Position numbers and translations under genes: made by a program. Shown here in pieces: positions 44,709 through 52,812 of a stretch of 64,000 bases of DNA (positions are counted from its first letter, which is position 1; every line of letters begins with the position of its first letter). Under the pieces are notes generated by a model. It searched no databases. It saw only the letters and a program-made list of their open reading frames with translations, and had not been told where the DNA came from. The DNA is from VXNE01 sp965116625. GTDB taxonomy: Bacteria > Pseudomonadota > Gammaproteobacteria > Pseudomonadales > Azotimanducaceae. The stretch spans positions 2,976,001-3,040,000 of the forward strand of contig OZ220717.1 of NCBI GenBank assembly GCA_965116625.1, written 5' to 3'.

Positions 44709-45248
44709 TTGATACTGCCCACTGCCGACATCGTAATCGTGTGCCTCATCATGCTGTCGGCCGTGATCGGCCTGTTCCGGGGGTTGGTCAAGGAAGTCGT
44801 TTCGCTCGTTATCTGGGTTTGCGCCATCGCTGGCGCAATGCTGTTCGCGCCGCTGCTTGCGGATCACCTGTCGGCTGCCATCGAGGCGAGTCGGCCGATC
44901 CGCGTCGTCATCGCCTTTCTCGCGGTCTTCTTCGGGGTGCTCATCGCGGGCGGCCTGTTGCAATGGTCGTTGGCGAAGCTGATCCAATCCACTGGCCTGA
45001 GCGGCACCGACCGGTTTCTCGGCTTCATATTCGGCGCGTTGCGCGGCGGCCTGGTCGTGGTGGCCGGGCTCATCCTGGTGCGGCCCTTCGCGGAGACGAG
45101 CATCTGGTGGGACGAATCCGTGCTGCGGCCCGAGTTGCTCGTTTTCGAGGACGATATCCTCAAACTGTTTCGCTTGACGGACGCGGAACCTCGGGACCTG
45201 GGATCGCTGGATGCCGGAACACGGGACCAGGGCTCGATTGAAATCTGA
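44709..45248 (+). CDS. cvpA: CvpA family membrane protein
   Basis: 179-residue protein with four predicted membrane helices, beginning ADIVIVCLIMLSAVIGLFRG and containing the family stretch DRFLGFIFGALRGGLVV. CvpA is required for colicin V production in E. coli and has a broader envelope-stress role. It starts at TTG 44709 and its stop overlaps the purF ATG by one base, the conserved cvpA-purF pair. Confidence 0.9.
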   Translation: MILPTADIVIVCLIMLSAVIGLFRGLVKEVVSLVIWVCAIAGAMLFAPLLADHLSAAIEASRPIRVVIAFLAVFFGVLIAGGLLQWSLAKLIQSTGLSGTDRFLGFIFGALRGGLVVVAGLILVRPFAETSIWWDESVLRPELLVFEDDILKLFRLTDAEPRDLGSLDAGTRDQGSIEI

Positions 45249-46771
45249 TGTGCGGCGTTGTCGGAATCGTTACCAAGGGCCAGGCGAACCAGGCGCTGTA
45301 TGACGCATTGACGGCGTTGCAGCACCGTGGCCAGGACGCGGCGGGCATGGTCACCTGCGACGGCACGCGAGTTCAACTACGTAAAGCCAACGGCCTCGTG
45401 CGCGACGTCTTCGAGCAGCGCCACATGCAGCGCCTGGTCGGGAACCTCGGAATAGGGCATGTACGCTACCCGACTGCGGGGACGTCGAGTTCGGCTGAAG
45501 CCCAGCCCATGTACGTCAACTCGCCCTACGGCATCGCTCTGGCCCACAACGGCAATCTCACGAACGCCGAGGAACTGGAGCGGGACGTTTTCCATGCGGA
45601 CCGGCGCCACGTCAACACCGATTCGGATTCGGAGATCCTGCTCAACGTCTTCGCGCACGAACTTGACCGGACCGGTGCCCAGACTCCCGACGCAGACAAC
45701 GTGTTCGCTGCCGTCCAAGGGGTGCACCGGCGCTGCCGCGGGGCCTATGCCGTGGTCGCCATGATCATTGGCGGAGGCATCCTGGGTTTTCGCGACTGCT
45801 ATGGCATCAGGCCGCTGGTCTTTGGACGGCGGGAGACGGACGCGGGCACCGAGTACATTGTCGCCTCGGAAAGCGTCGTGCTCGACACCCTCGGGTTCGA
45901 GTTGATCCGGGACGTGTTGCCCGGCGAGGCCGTCTACATAGACGTTGAGGGCAACCTTCACACGAAGCGCTGCGGTCCGGAGCGCGCATACTCCCCGTGC
46001 ATTTTCGAACATGTCTACTTCGCGCGCCCGGACTCCATCATGGATGAAGTCTCGGTCTACAAGGCCCGCCTGCGGATGGGGGAAACGCTGGCGGACCGCA
46101 TCGTCGACCACTACTCGCAGCGCGACCACGACATCGACGTGGTGATTCCCGTCCCGGACACCGCACGCACGGCGGCCCTGCCGCTGGCGCATCGCCTGGA
46201 CGTCAAGTTTCGCGAAGGCCTGGTCAAGAACCCCTACGTGGGCCGGACCTTCATCATGCCGGGCCAGAGCCAGCGCCGGCAGTCCGTCCGGCAAAAGCAC
46301 AACGCTATCGAACTGGAGTTCAAGGACAAGAACGTGCTGCTGGTGGACGATTCAATCGTACGAGGAACGACCACTACGCAGATCATCCAGCTTGCCCGTG
46401 ACGCTGGCGCGCGAAAGGTGTACTTCGCCTGCGCGGCACCGCCGGTCCGCTACCCGAACGTCTACGGCATCGACATGCCCGCGGCGCACGAGTTCGTCGC
46501 GTACAACCGCACGGAAGAGGAAGTCGGCCGGATCATCGGCGCCGACTGGCTGATCTACCAGACCATCGAGGATCTCGTCGCCTCCGCCCAGGAGGGTAAT
46601 CCCGGGCTCCAGGCATTCGACTGTTCAGTATTCGATGGCCACTACGTGACTGGCGACATCGACGAGGCCTATCTCGACCGCCTGTCGCTCGACCGGAACG
46701 ATGCGAGCAAGCTGCAGCGCGAGACCGAACTCGACGGCGACCAGATCGCGTTGCACAACCACGATCTGTAG
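45248..46771 (+). CDS. purF: Amidophosphoribosyltransferase
   Basis: 507-residue first enzyme of purine synthesis, making phosphoribosylamine from PRPP and glutamine. The N-terminal nucleophile Cys2 is in MCGVVGIV, with LQHRGQDAAGM and GHVRYPTAG from the glutaminase domain. The PRPP-binding motif is VLLVDDSIVRGTTT. It has no extended propeptide, so it is the E. coli type. Normal length. Confidence 0.97.
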   Translation: MCGVVGIVTKGQANQALYDALTALQHRGQDAAGMVTCDGTRVQLRKANGLVRDVFEQRHMQRLVGNLGIGHVRYPTAGTSSSAEAQPMYVNSPYGIALAHNGNLTNAEELERDVFHADRRHVNTDSDSEILLNVFAHELDRTGAQTPDADNVFAAVQGVHRRCRGAYAVVAMIIGGGILGFRDCYGIRPLVFGRRETDAGTEYIVASESVVLDTLGFELIRDVLPGEAVYIDVEGNLHTKRCGPERAYSPCIFEHVYFARPDSIMDEVSVYKARLRMGETLADRIVDHYSQRDHDIDVVIPVPDTARTAALPLAHRLDVKFREGLVKNPYVGRTFIMPGQSQRRQSVRQKHNAIELEFKDKNVLLVDDSIVRGTTTTQIIQLARDAGARKVYFACAAPPVRYPNVYGIDMPAAHEFVAYNRTEEEVGRIIGADWLIYQTIEDLVASAQEGNPGLQAFDCSVFDGHYVTGDIDEAYLDRLSLDRNDASKLQRETELDGDQIALHNHDL

Positions 46772-46795
46772 CTGGGTGCCTGAGGGTCCGACGGC

Positions 46796-47239
46796 TTGAG
46801 GGTGCGGCAAACGCCGTGTATCGGTATCTGCTCGACGACCTACGGCGACCTGATCTGCCGTGGCTGCAAGCGTTTCGCCCATGAAGTGACCGGGTGGAAC
46901 GGGTATGCGGATACGCAGCGCGCGGCGGTATGGCGGCGCTTGAGAGACCTGCGCGACGCCGCCGTCGCCGAGTTCCTGATGGTCGAAGACGAAACGGTTG
47001 TGCTTGAAGCCGCCGCAGCCCTGAAGATCGCCCCAGCGCCCGGCTGGTCGGGTCTGAGCGCCGCCTACGAGATCCTGCGCAGGACACGGGGCACGCCGGA
47101 CCTCGCATCCCTCGGGCTCACCCGATCGCGTTTCGCCGCCGAAATTCCAGCGCAGGACCTGTTCGGCGCCATAGACCGCGAGTTCTATGCCCGTGCTACC
47201 GCCGCCTACGAGCGGAACTTCCGTATTCTCGCCCAATGA
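46796..47239 (+). CDS. DUF1289 family protein with C-terminal extension
   Basis: 147-residue protein. The N-terminus is DUF1289, a small four-cysteine domain (TPCIGICSTTYGDLICRGCK followed by RFAHEVTGW), probably metal-binding. The remaining 90 residues are helical and unassigned. TTG 46796 is used; GTG 46802 is an alternative. It lies 24 bp after purF and overlaps miaE by 4 bp, so it is probably expressed with miaE. Confidence 0.75.
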   Translation: MRVRQTPCIGICSTTYGDLICRGCKRFAHEVTGWNGYADTQRAAVWRRLRDLRDAAVAEFLMVEDETVVLEAAAALKIAPAPGWSGLSAAYEILRRTRGTPDLASLGLTRSRFAAEIPAQDLFGAIDREFYARATAAYERNFRILAQ

Positions 47240-47844
47240 CCAACACGGACATCGCACCGGTTCGCGCATTCCTGGCCTGCGACACGCCCGACGCCTGGGT
47301 AGACGCCGCAGTGAAGTCCCTCGATACGCTGCTGATCGACCACGCCAACTGCGAGAAGAAAGCGGCGGGCACCGCGCTCAACATGCTGTTCCGATACGTC
47401 GACCGGCCACGGTTGCTGACCGCGCTGTCGAAGCTCGCCCGGGAGGAGTTGCGGCACTTCGAGCAGGTGCTCAAGGTGATGCGGGCGCGCGGCGTGGCCT
47501 ATCGGCACCTGTCGTCGTCGCGCTACGCCGGCGGGTTGTTCTCCCACGTCCGCCAGCGCGAACCGGGACGCGTCGTCGACAGCCTGATCGTCGGCGCCAT
47601 CATCGAGGCGCGCTCGTGCGAGCGCTTCCATCGGTTGTCACTTCGGATCGACGGCGAGCTGGGGCGTTTCTATCGAGACCTGCTGGCTTCGGAAGCGCGC
47701 CACTTCCAGATCTACCTGGGCCTGGCCCGCCATTGCGCCGGGTCGCCTATCGATGATCGCGTGCAGGAACTGCTCCAGGAGGAGACGGCGTTGATCCTGG
47801 CGCCGGACAAGGACCTTCGGTTCCACGGTGGCCCTCCGGGCTAA
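47236..47844 (+). CDS. miaE: tRNA-(ms2io6A37)-hydroxylase
   Basis: 202-residue non-heme diiron oxygenase hydroxylating the isopentenyl group of ms2i6A37 in tRNAs, which needs oxygen. The ferritin-like iron ligands are visible in DHANCEKKAAGTA, REELRHFEQV, EARSCERF and SEARHFQIY. Normal length. It overlaps the convergent lpxH gene by 4 bp at the stop codons. Confidence 0.93.
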   Translation: MTNTDIAPVRAFLACDTPDAWVDAAVKSLDTLLIDHANCEKKAAGTALNMLFRYVDRPRLLTALSKLAREELRHFEQVLKVMRARGVAYRHLSSSRYAGGLFSHVRQREPGRVVDSLIVGAIIEARSCERFHRLSLRIDGELGRFYRDLLASEARHFQIYLGLARHCAGSPIDDRVQELLQEETALILAPDKDLRFHGGPPG

Positions 47845-48557
47845 AGCGGAAAACAGGCGAGTTCGGGCGTCTCCTCGAAGCGGATGAACCAGCCGCACCG
47901 GTCCCAGTCGCCCAGCACGTAACGCGTCCCCACCGTGTCCCCGAGAGGCACGTCGCTCACCCCCGGCCGATGCGTATGCCCGTGAATGAGCGTCGTGCAA
48001 CCCGACCGGCGCATCAGTGCGGCGACTTCGTGCGGCGTCACGTCCATGATGTTCTCGGGCTTGTTCGCGTTCGCCCGCCGGCTTTCCTGCCGCATCTGCC
48101 GCGCCAGTTCGCGGCGTTCCTCGAGGCTCTTGCCGAGAATGTCCTTTTGCCACGCCTCGGAGCGAAACAACTGGCGGGCGAGCTGGTAGGCGGTGTCCTC
48201 GGTGCAGAGCGCATCGCCGTGGGTCAGGAGGACCCGTTGTCCGTCAATTTCGGCGATGTGCGGGTCGTCGATGAGTTCGCCTCCAACGTCCCGGGCGAAC
48301 CGCTCGCCGAAAAGGAAGTCACGGTTCCCGTGCATGATCCGCAAGGGGCAGAGACGCGCCGCCCGGGACAGGGTTTCGCGCACCGCCTCGGCCGTTTCGG
48401 AGTCGTCGTCGTCCCCGACCCACACTTCCACGAGATCACCCAGAATGTAGAGCGCGTCGGCCGATGGTGCCTCGCGCTCGACGAGGTCATTCAGTCCCTG
48501 GAGCACGTGGGGCCTGTCGGCGTCTATGTGCAGGTCCGATACGAATAGCGCCGTCAT
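47841..48557 (-). CDS. lpxH: UDP-2,3-diacylglucosamine diphosphatase
   Basis: 238-residue calcineurin-like phosphoesterase of lipid A synthesis, peripheral on the inner membrane. Metal motifs: FVSDLHID, GDLVEVWVGDD, MHGNRDFLFG, LTHGDALCTED and IHGHTHRPG. Presence shows a lipid A-making Gram-negative. The ATG overlaps the folD stop by 4 bp. Confidence 0.95.
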   Translation of the reverse strand: MTALFVSDLHIDADRPHVLQGLNDLVEREAPSADALYILGDLVEVWVGDDDDSETAEAVRETLSRAARLCPLRIMHGNRDFLFGERFARDVGGELIDDPHIAEIDGQRVLLTHGDALCTEDTAYQLARQLFRSEAWQKDILGKSLEERRELARQMRQESRRANANKPENIMDVTPHEVAALMRRSGCTTLIHGHTHRPGVSDVPLGDTVGTRYVLGDWDRCGWFIRFEETPELACFPL

Positions 48558-49399
48558 GTCGCTTCGGCGGATTCGAGCGCGTTCTCCAGCATGGACACCC
48601 GCGTCATGGGGCCGACGCCACCGGGCACCGGCGTGATCCAGCTTGCGCGTTTGCGTGCCGCCTCGAAGTCGACGTCGCCGTAGAGCTTGTTGTCCTCGCG
48701 GGTGATGCCGACATCGATGACGACCGCGCCGGGTTTGATCCAGTCGCCGCGAATGAGACCGCGCTGGCCGGTCGCGGATACAACGATGTCGGCGGCCGCA
48801 ACGTGGCTAGCCGTGTCCTTGCTGAACTTGTGCGCGGAGGTGACCGTGCAGCCGACGAGGAGCAGTTCGAGCGTCATCGGCCTGCCGACATGGTTGGATG
48901 CGCCGACGATGGTGGCGTCGAGGCCGCGCAACTCGCGCCCGGTGTGCTCGAGCAGCGTCATGATGCCTTTGGGCGTACAGGACCGCAGCGTTGGCCTGCG
49001 CAACGCCAGGCAGCCGATGTTGTAGGGGTGCACGCCGTCGACGTCCTTGGCGGGGTCGATGCGTTCGAGGATTCGGGAGGCGTCAAACTGTGGCGGCAGG
49101 GGCAACTGCACGAGGATCCCGTCGATGCTGTCGTCGGCGTTGAGTTCGTCGATCATCGCCGACAGTTCGGAGGGCTGGGTATTGGCCGAGAGGTGGCGGA
49201 TGTCGTGCTTGAAGCCCACCTCACGGCAGTCCCGCTGCTTCAGCCGGACATAGATTTCGGAGGGAGGATCGTCGCCGACCAGCAGTACCGCGACTCCGGG
49301 CGGTCTGAGGTCCCTTTCGCGGCGCGCCGCCACGGCCGCCGCGATCCGTGACCGAATGGACGCTGCGATCGCGTTGCCGTCGAGAATTCGGGCGGTCAT
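48554..49399 (-). CDS. folD: Methylenetetrahydrofolate dehydrogenase/cyclohydrolase
   Basis: 281-residue bifunctional enzyme interconverting methylene- and formyl-tetrahydrofolate. YVRLKQRDCREVGF with the catalytic lysine, VQLPLPPQFD, DVDGVHPYNIG and the NADP-binding VVGASNHVGRPM-type motif (IVGASNHVGRP). ATG 49399 chosen as MTARILDGNAIA matches the family start; ATG 49450 would add 17 non-homologous residues. Confidence 0.95.
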   Translation of the reverse strand: MTARILDGNAIAASIRSRIAAAVAARRERDLRPPGVAVLLVGDDPPSEIYVRLKQRDCREVGFKHDIRHLSANTQPSELSAMIDELNADDSIDGILVQLPLPPQFDASRILERIDPAKDVDGVHPYNIGCLALRRPTLRSCTPKGIMTLLEHTGRELRGLDATIVGASNHVGRPMTLELLLVGCTVTSAHKFSKDTASHVAAADIVVSATGQRGLIRGDWIKPGAVVIDVGITREDNKLYGDVDFEAARKRASWITPVPGGVGPMTRVSMLENALESAEAT

Positions 49400-49912
49400 G
49401 ATGTCAGCCTTGCTGTGGCTGGGACGTGCCGTTGCCGGAGAGTTTGACACGCTTCAAGTTTGACCGTCCATACGGCGGGCATCGTTGGTCGGTTTGCGGC
49501 GCGGGGAGGGCGATGGACCACGGCAACAGCCTTTGCATGACGACCGGCACGCTCGATCGTGCCCACGGCGTCAGATCATGAAGGCGAGAGTTCCCAACAT
49601 CGTGTGTCTGTATTGCTCGGTCCTCCAAGCAAGATCCTGTGCCGCAGAACGGCGCGCAAGTGCCGTTCTGCACCGCGGTTTCCTGGCGCCACGAAACCGG
49701 CCTCCCTCTTCGGGTGCGCCGTGTTGCGTTCCGGAGTGAACTGACGCCGCCGCGATGTGCGCCAGCGCCGAGGTGGATTGGCCGCGATACGCGTTATGAC
49801 CGCTCGCGCGGTCCCCATGAACCCCGTCGCCACTGAACCTGTTTTCGGCGCAGGATTGGAGTTCGCCAGGTCCCGCTTTTCGGAGACGTTTGTTCCATGC
49901 AATGATGTCCGG
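49400..49912. other. 513-bp intergenic region with a perfect hairpin
   Basis: No convincing gene. It contains a perfect 10-bp inverted repeat, GCAGAACGGC (49644-49653) and GCCGTTCTGC (49662-49671) around an 8-nt loop, without a T-run. It should hold the divergent promoters of folD and the lipoprotein gene, but I see no clear consensus elements. A small RNA cannot be excluded. Confidence 0.5.
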
Positions 49913-50758
49913 ATGACGGCTGGGATTGCAGGAATCCTCCCGCTTCGCGCGTCTTGCGCTGGCGCAACCATGATCCTTGCGGCCACGGCAGTGGCGCTTG
50001 CCGCATGCAGTTCAACTCCCGTGTCCAGCATCGGCGTCCTGGATTCCCGCTTTGCCTGGCCGTGTGACCGGCTCATCGTGGAATGGACCGTCGACGCCGC
50101 GCACCTGCAGCGGATCGTGGGCGAAATGCCCAGCGTGCGGCAGATCAACGGTGCGGGCCGGCTGCAGCTTCGTGTCATGCATTGCGAGCCCCCGTCGCTT
50201 GCCATGCGAGATTCCGAGGCACTGGCGTTTGCCTACCTTCTCGCTCCGGTCTCAGGTGACGAGGCTGCGGTCGGGATTACCCGGATCGACAACGATGGGT
50301 TGTTTTGGTTGCTGGGAGCCGTCGCCAGCGCGAATTCACAGGCGCTGTTCGAGGACTTTCAACTGGACGTCATGGTGGCGGCGCAGGACTTCGTGATTGA
50401 CGAGGCAAGCGACGATACCTCTGTTTCAGTGCGATTGACGTTCGATAACGGCCACGTATCGATTGACGCGAATACTATCGGCGGCCCATCGGCACACGCT
50501 GCCTCGACTGCTTTTCTCGGCAGCGGGGACGGGTTTGACTTCGCGTATTTCGGCGAAGAAGCGTCGCTGCGGTACGCGGCGTCCGCCACCGTGATCATCG
50601 TGGGCGACACGCCGCTGGCGCCCTTCGATTTGCCAGCGGCACCGGCGCAGATCACGTTTGACCGGGGTCTCGTTTCCGATCGGGTATATTGGCGCGTACC
50701 CAAGCCTCCGGAAACAGGTGCCCGAAATCCACTGCATTTCACTCCTCAATCAGAGTAG
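49913..50758 (+). CDS. Hypothetical lipoprotein
   Basis: 281-residue protein I do not recognise. A hydrophobic stretch ends in ALAACSS, a lipobox at about residue 32 from ATG 49913; ATG 49970 would give a signal peptide without a charged n-region. The mature part is beta-rich without known motifs and lacks membrane helices. Its stop is 11 bp before the sigma-factor start, so it is probably transcribed with the sigma/anti-sigma pair. Confidence 0.6.
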   Translation: MTAGIAGILPLRASCAGATMILAATAVALAACSSTPVSSIGVLDSRFAWPCDRLIVEWTVDAAHLQRIVGEMPSVRQINGAGRLQLRVMHCEPPSLAMRDSEALAFAYLLAPVSGDEAAVGITRIDNDGLFWLLGAVASANSQALFEDFQLDVMVAAQDFVIDEASDDTSVSVRLTFDNGHVSIDANTIGGPSAHAASTAFLGSGDGFDFAYFGEEASLRYAASATVIIVGDTPLAPFDLPAAPAQITFDRGLVSDRVYWRVPKPPETGARNPLHFTPQSE

Positions 50759-50769
50759 GCGACAACAGG

Positions 50770-51291
50770 GTGATCCGTCTGCGTAACAGCGAGGAGCAGC
50801 TCGGTCGTGGGCCGGCAGCCGCCGAGACGCAATACGTTCGAGTGTTGCGGTTCCTCGGCGCGCGTCTGGCAAACGAGCAGGACGCGCAGGATCTGGCTCA
50901 GGAGGCTTACCTGCGGCTGCTGCGCGCGTCGAATTCCAGGTTGATTCACGACCCGGTTGCATACCTGTTGCGGATTGCCCGCAATCTCCTGCACGAATGG
51001 TATACCTCGAAGCCGCCGTCTCGTGTGCCCCTGGAGGACGTCGAACTCGCTGACGAGGGCATGTCGGCAGAGGACTGGACCGAGATTTCGCAGCAGATGA
51101 AGCGGCTGGAGGACGTATTGCGGCATCTGTCGCCAAAGTGCCGAGCGGCGATTCTCATGCATCGGCGCGACGGCATGACCTACGATGAGATCGCCAGGAC
51201 GCTTGGCATCTCGTCGTCAATGGTCAAGAAACATCTATCGCAAGGCTTGGCGCGATGCCGGTCGAGGCTGCGCCGATTTGATGAGCAATGA
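50770..51291 (+). CDS. FecI-like ECF sigma-70 family factor
   Basis: 173-residue extracytoplasmic-function sigma factor. Region 2: VRVLRFLGARLANEQDAQDL followed by AQEAYLRLLRA. Region 4: LRHLSPKCRAAILMHRRDGM and the helix-turn-helix DEIARTLGISSSMVKKHLSQ. Organisation with a FecR-like gene and an STN-containing TonB receptor downstream identifies an iron-uptake-type cell-surface signalling system. The start is GTG 50770. Confidence 0.9.
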   Translation: MIRLRNSEEQLGRGPAAAETQYVRVLRFLGARLANEQDAQDLAQEAYLRLLRASNSRLIHDPVAYLLRIARNLLHEWYTSKPPSRVPLEDVELADEGMSAEDWTEISQQMKRLEDVLRHLSPKCRAAILMHRRDGMTYDEIARTLGISSSMVKKHLSQGLARCRSRLRRFDEQ

Positions 51292-51304
51292 GAAGCACTG
51301 AAAG

Positions 51305-52495
51305 ATGAACGAGGGAAAAGCGTCAAGGCGCGACGACATCATTGCCGAGGAAGCGGCTGGCTGGCTTGTCGCCCTTGCCGATGCTGATGCGCAAGTAAGA
51401 GAGGCGTTTGCGGCCTGGCTGCGCGAATCGCCCGCGCACGTCAGGGAGTTTCTCTCCGTCTCGGCCATATGGGGCATGCTGCCCGAGCTTTCTTCCGAAC
51501 CCTCGATCGAAGAACTCGTTCGCGCGGCGGCAACGGAGCCAAACGTCGTGGCGCTGCCGGACAGGAGCCTTCAACCGGGGGAGCTTCCCCGGCCGCTAAC
51601 GCGTGAGGAAACGCTGGCAGTTCCCCCATCGCCGGAGGCGGACTTCCATGCAAGCCAGCCTGAAACGAGAAGTACGCCGGGACGAACCGGTTCCCGCGCG
51701 CGCTGGATGGGACGCGCCGCCGGACTGCTTGTGGCGGTGGCCATTGTTGCGGGTGCGTTCCTCGCGATCTCGCCTCCCGCCGAAGAACCAGATCTCTATG
51801 CGACGGTGACGGGCGAACAGTCGTCCATACCGCTGCCGGACGGGTCGCTGGTTACGCTCAACACCCGGTCAATGATGCGGATCGCCTATTCGGACGAATA
51901 TCGCGACATCCATCTTGGCGATGGCGAAGCGCTGTTCGATGTCGTCCAGGACACCAGGCGACCGTTCCGCGTCATCACCGAACATGCGGTCATCGAAGCC
52001 GTAGGCACGCAATTCAATGTGCGCAAGGGTATCGGTGAGGTCACGGTCACGGTGGTCGAGGGCATGGTCGACGTATTGCCCAAGGCTGGCGGGGCTACGG
52101 CTGAAGTGCTCGTGGACGGCCAGCCGAACGCAAGGCAGGCATCGCAACCGGTGCGGCTCGAGGTTGGCCAGCAGGCGCAGGTGAAATCAGGCGGTGGCAA
52201 GCCGGTCGTTGCCGATGCATCCGTCGAGAAGGCGACGGCCTGGCGGCAGCACCGGCTGGTGTTCGAGTCCTTGCCGCTGAAGCACGTGATCGAGGAATTC
52301 AATCGCTACAACGATCCACCGACGCTGATCTCGGACAAGGAACTGGAGTCGCTGCCCATCAGCGGCGTCTTCCGTTCCATCGATCGTGACTCGTTCCTGG
52401 AGTTCCTTACCCAGATGCAACTCGCGGAGCATTCAACGCGCGCCGACGGCACCGTCGTCCTGAGAGGCATGTCGGGCGACATGCCGAGTCAGTAG
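51305..52495 (+). CDS. FecR-like anti-sigma factor
   Basis: 396-residue inner-membrane regulator. The N-terminal DUF4880-like anti-sigma domain (EEAAGWLVALADADAQVREA) is followed by a proline-rich linker, one helix (about residues 137-156) and the periplasmic FecR domain (DGSLVTLNTRSMMRIAYSDE; AVGTQFNVR). A C-terminal STN-like segment (LKHVIEEFNRYNDPP) probably contacts the receptor. It is 13 bp after the sigma gene. Confidence 0.9.
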   Translation: MNEGKASRRDDIIAEEAAGWLVALADADAQVREAFAAWLRESPAHVREFLSVSAIWGMLPELSSEPSIEELVRAAATEPNVVALPDRSLQPGELPRPLTREETLAVPPSPEADFHASQPETRSTPGRTGSRARWMGRAAGLLVAVAIVAGAFLAISPPAEEPDLYATVTGEQSSIPLPDGSLVTLNTRSMMRIAYSDEYRDIHLGDGEALFDVVQDTRRPFRVITEHAVIEAVGTQFNVRKGIGEVTVTVVEGMVDVLPKAGGATAEVLVDGQPNARQASQPVRLEVGQQAQVKSGGGKPVVADASVEKATAWRQHRLVFESLPLKHVIEEFNRYNDPPTLISDKELESLPISGVFRSIDRDSFLEFLTQMQLAEHSTRADGTVVLRGMSGDMPSQ

Positions 52496-52812
52496 ACTTC
52501 CATGTTCGACGAATAGGGTCGGGCCCGGGGAGCGCGAGGGGGCATCCCTCGCAAGAAAGGAGCCCTCAGCCCCGGGAGCGCGAGGGTGTCCCTCGCAGGA
52601 GAGCGCGCGAGGGTGTCCCTCGCAGGAGAGCGCGCGAGGGTGTCCCTCGCAGGAGAGCGCGCGAGGGTGTCCCTCGCAAGAAGACAGGCGAAGCCGGAGG
52701 CGCCGGCTGTGGGCACTTGGGTCAGTATTTCAGCAAAGGTGCCCGATTCCGGCGGTATTCCCCTCTTATCTCCCAAGGGAATCCCCCTTTTGCACAATGG
52801 AGACTGTAACCC
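52496..52812. other. Intergenic leader between the anti-sigma gene and the TonB receptor
   Basis: This 317-bp gap holds the palindromic array and, downstream of it, GCCGG-aggcg-CCGGC and ATTCCC/GGGAAT (52757-52762 with 52777-52782) dyads. The receptor ATG at 52813 is preceded by GGAGA at 52799-52803. No separate gene is supported. Confidence 0.6.
52531..52679 (+). repeat. 27-bp palindromic tandem repeat array upstream of the TonB receptor
   Basis: Four tandem copies of a 27-bp unit with GAGGGTGTCCCTCGCA beginning at 52582, 52609, 52636 and 52663. A degenerate copy, GCGAGGG-GGCAT-CCCTCGC, begins near 52533. Each unit contains the perfect dyad GCGAGGG-TGT-CCCTCGC, so a transcript would form a chain of hairpins. 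There are no spacers of variable sequence, so it is not a CRISPR array. The 27-bp period keeps one frame open (units reading VSLAGERAR), but I do not call a gene. Confidence 0.9.

Noticed and set aside
52531..52679. CRISPR array
   Set aside because: Units are contiguous with no variable spacers and no cas genes are near.
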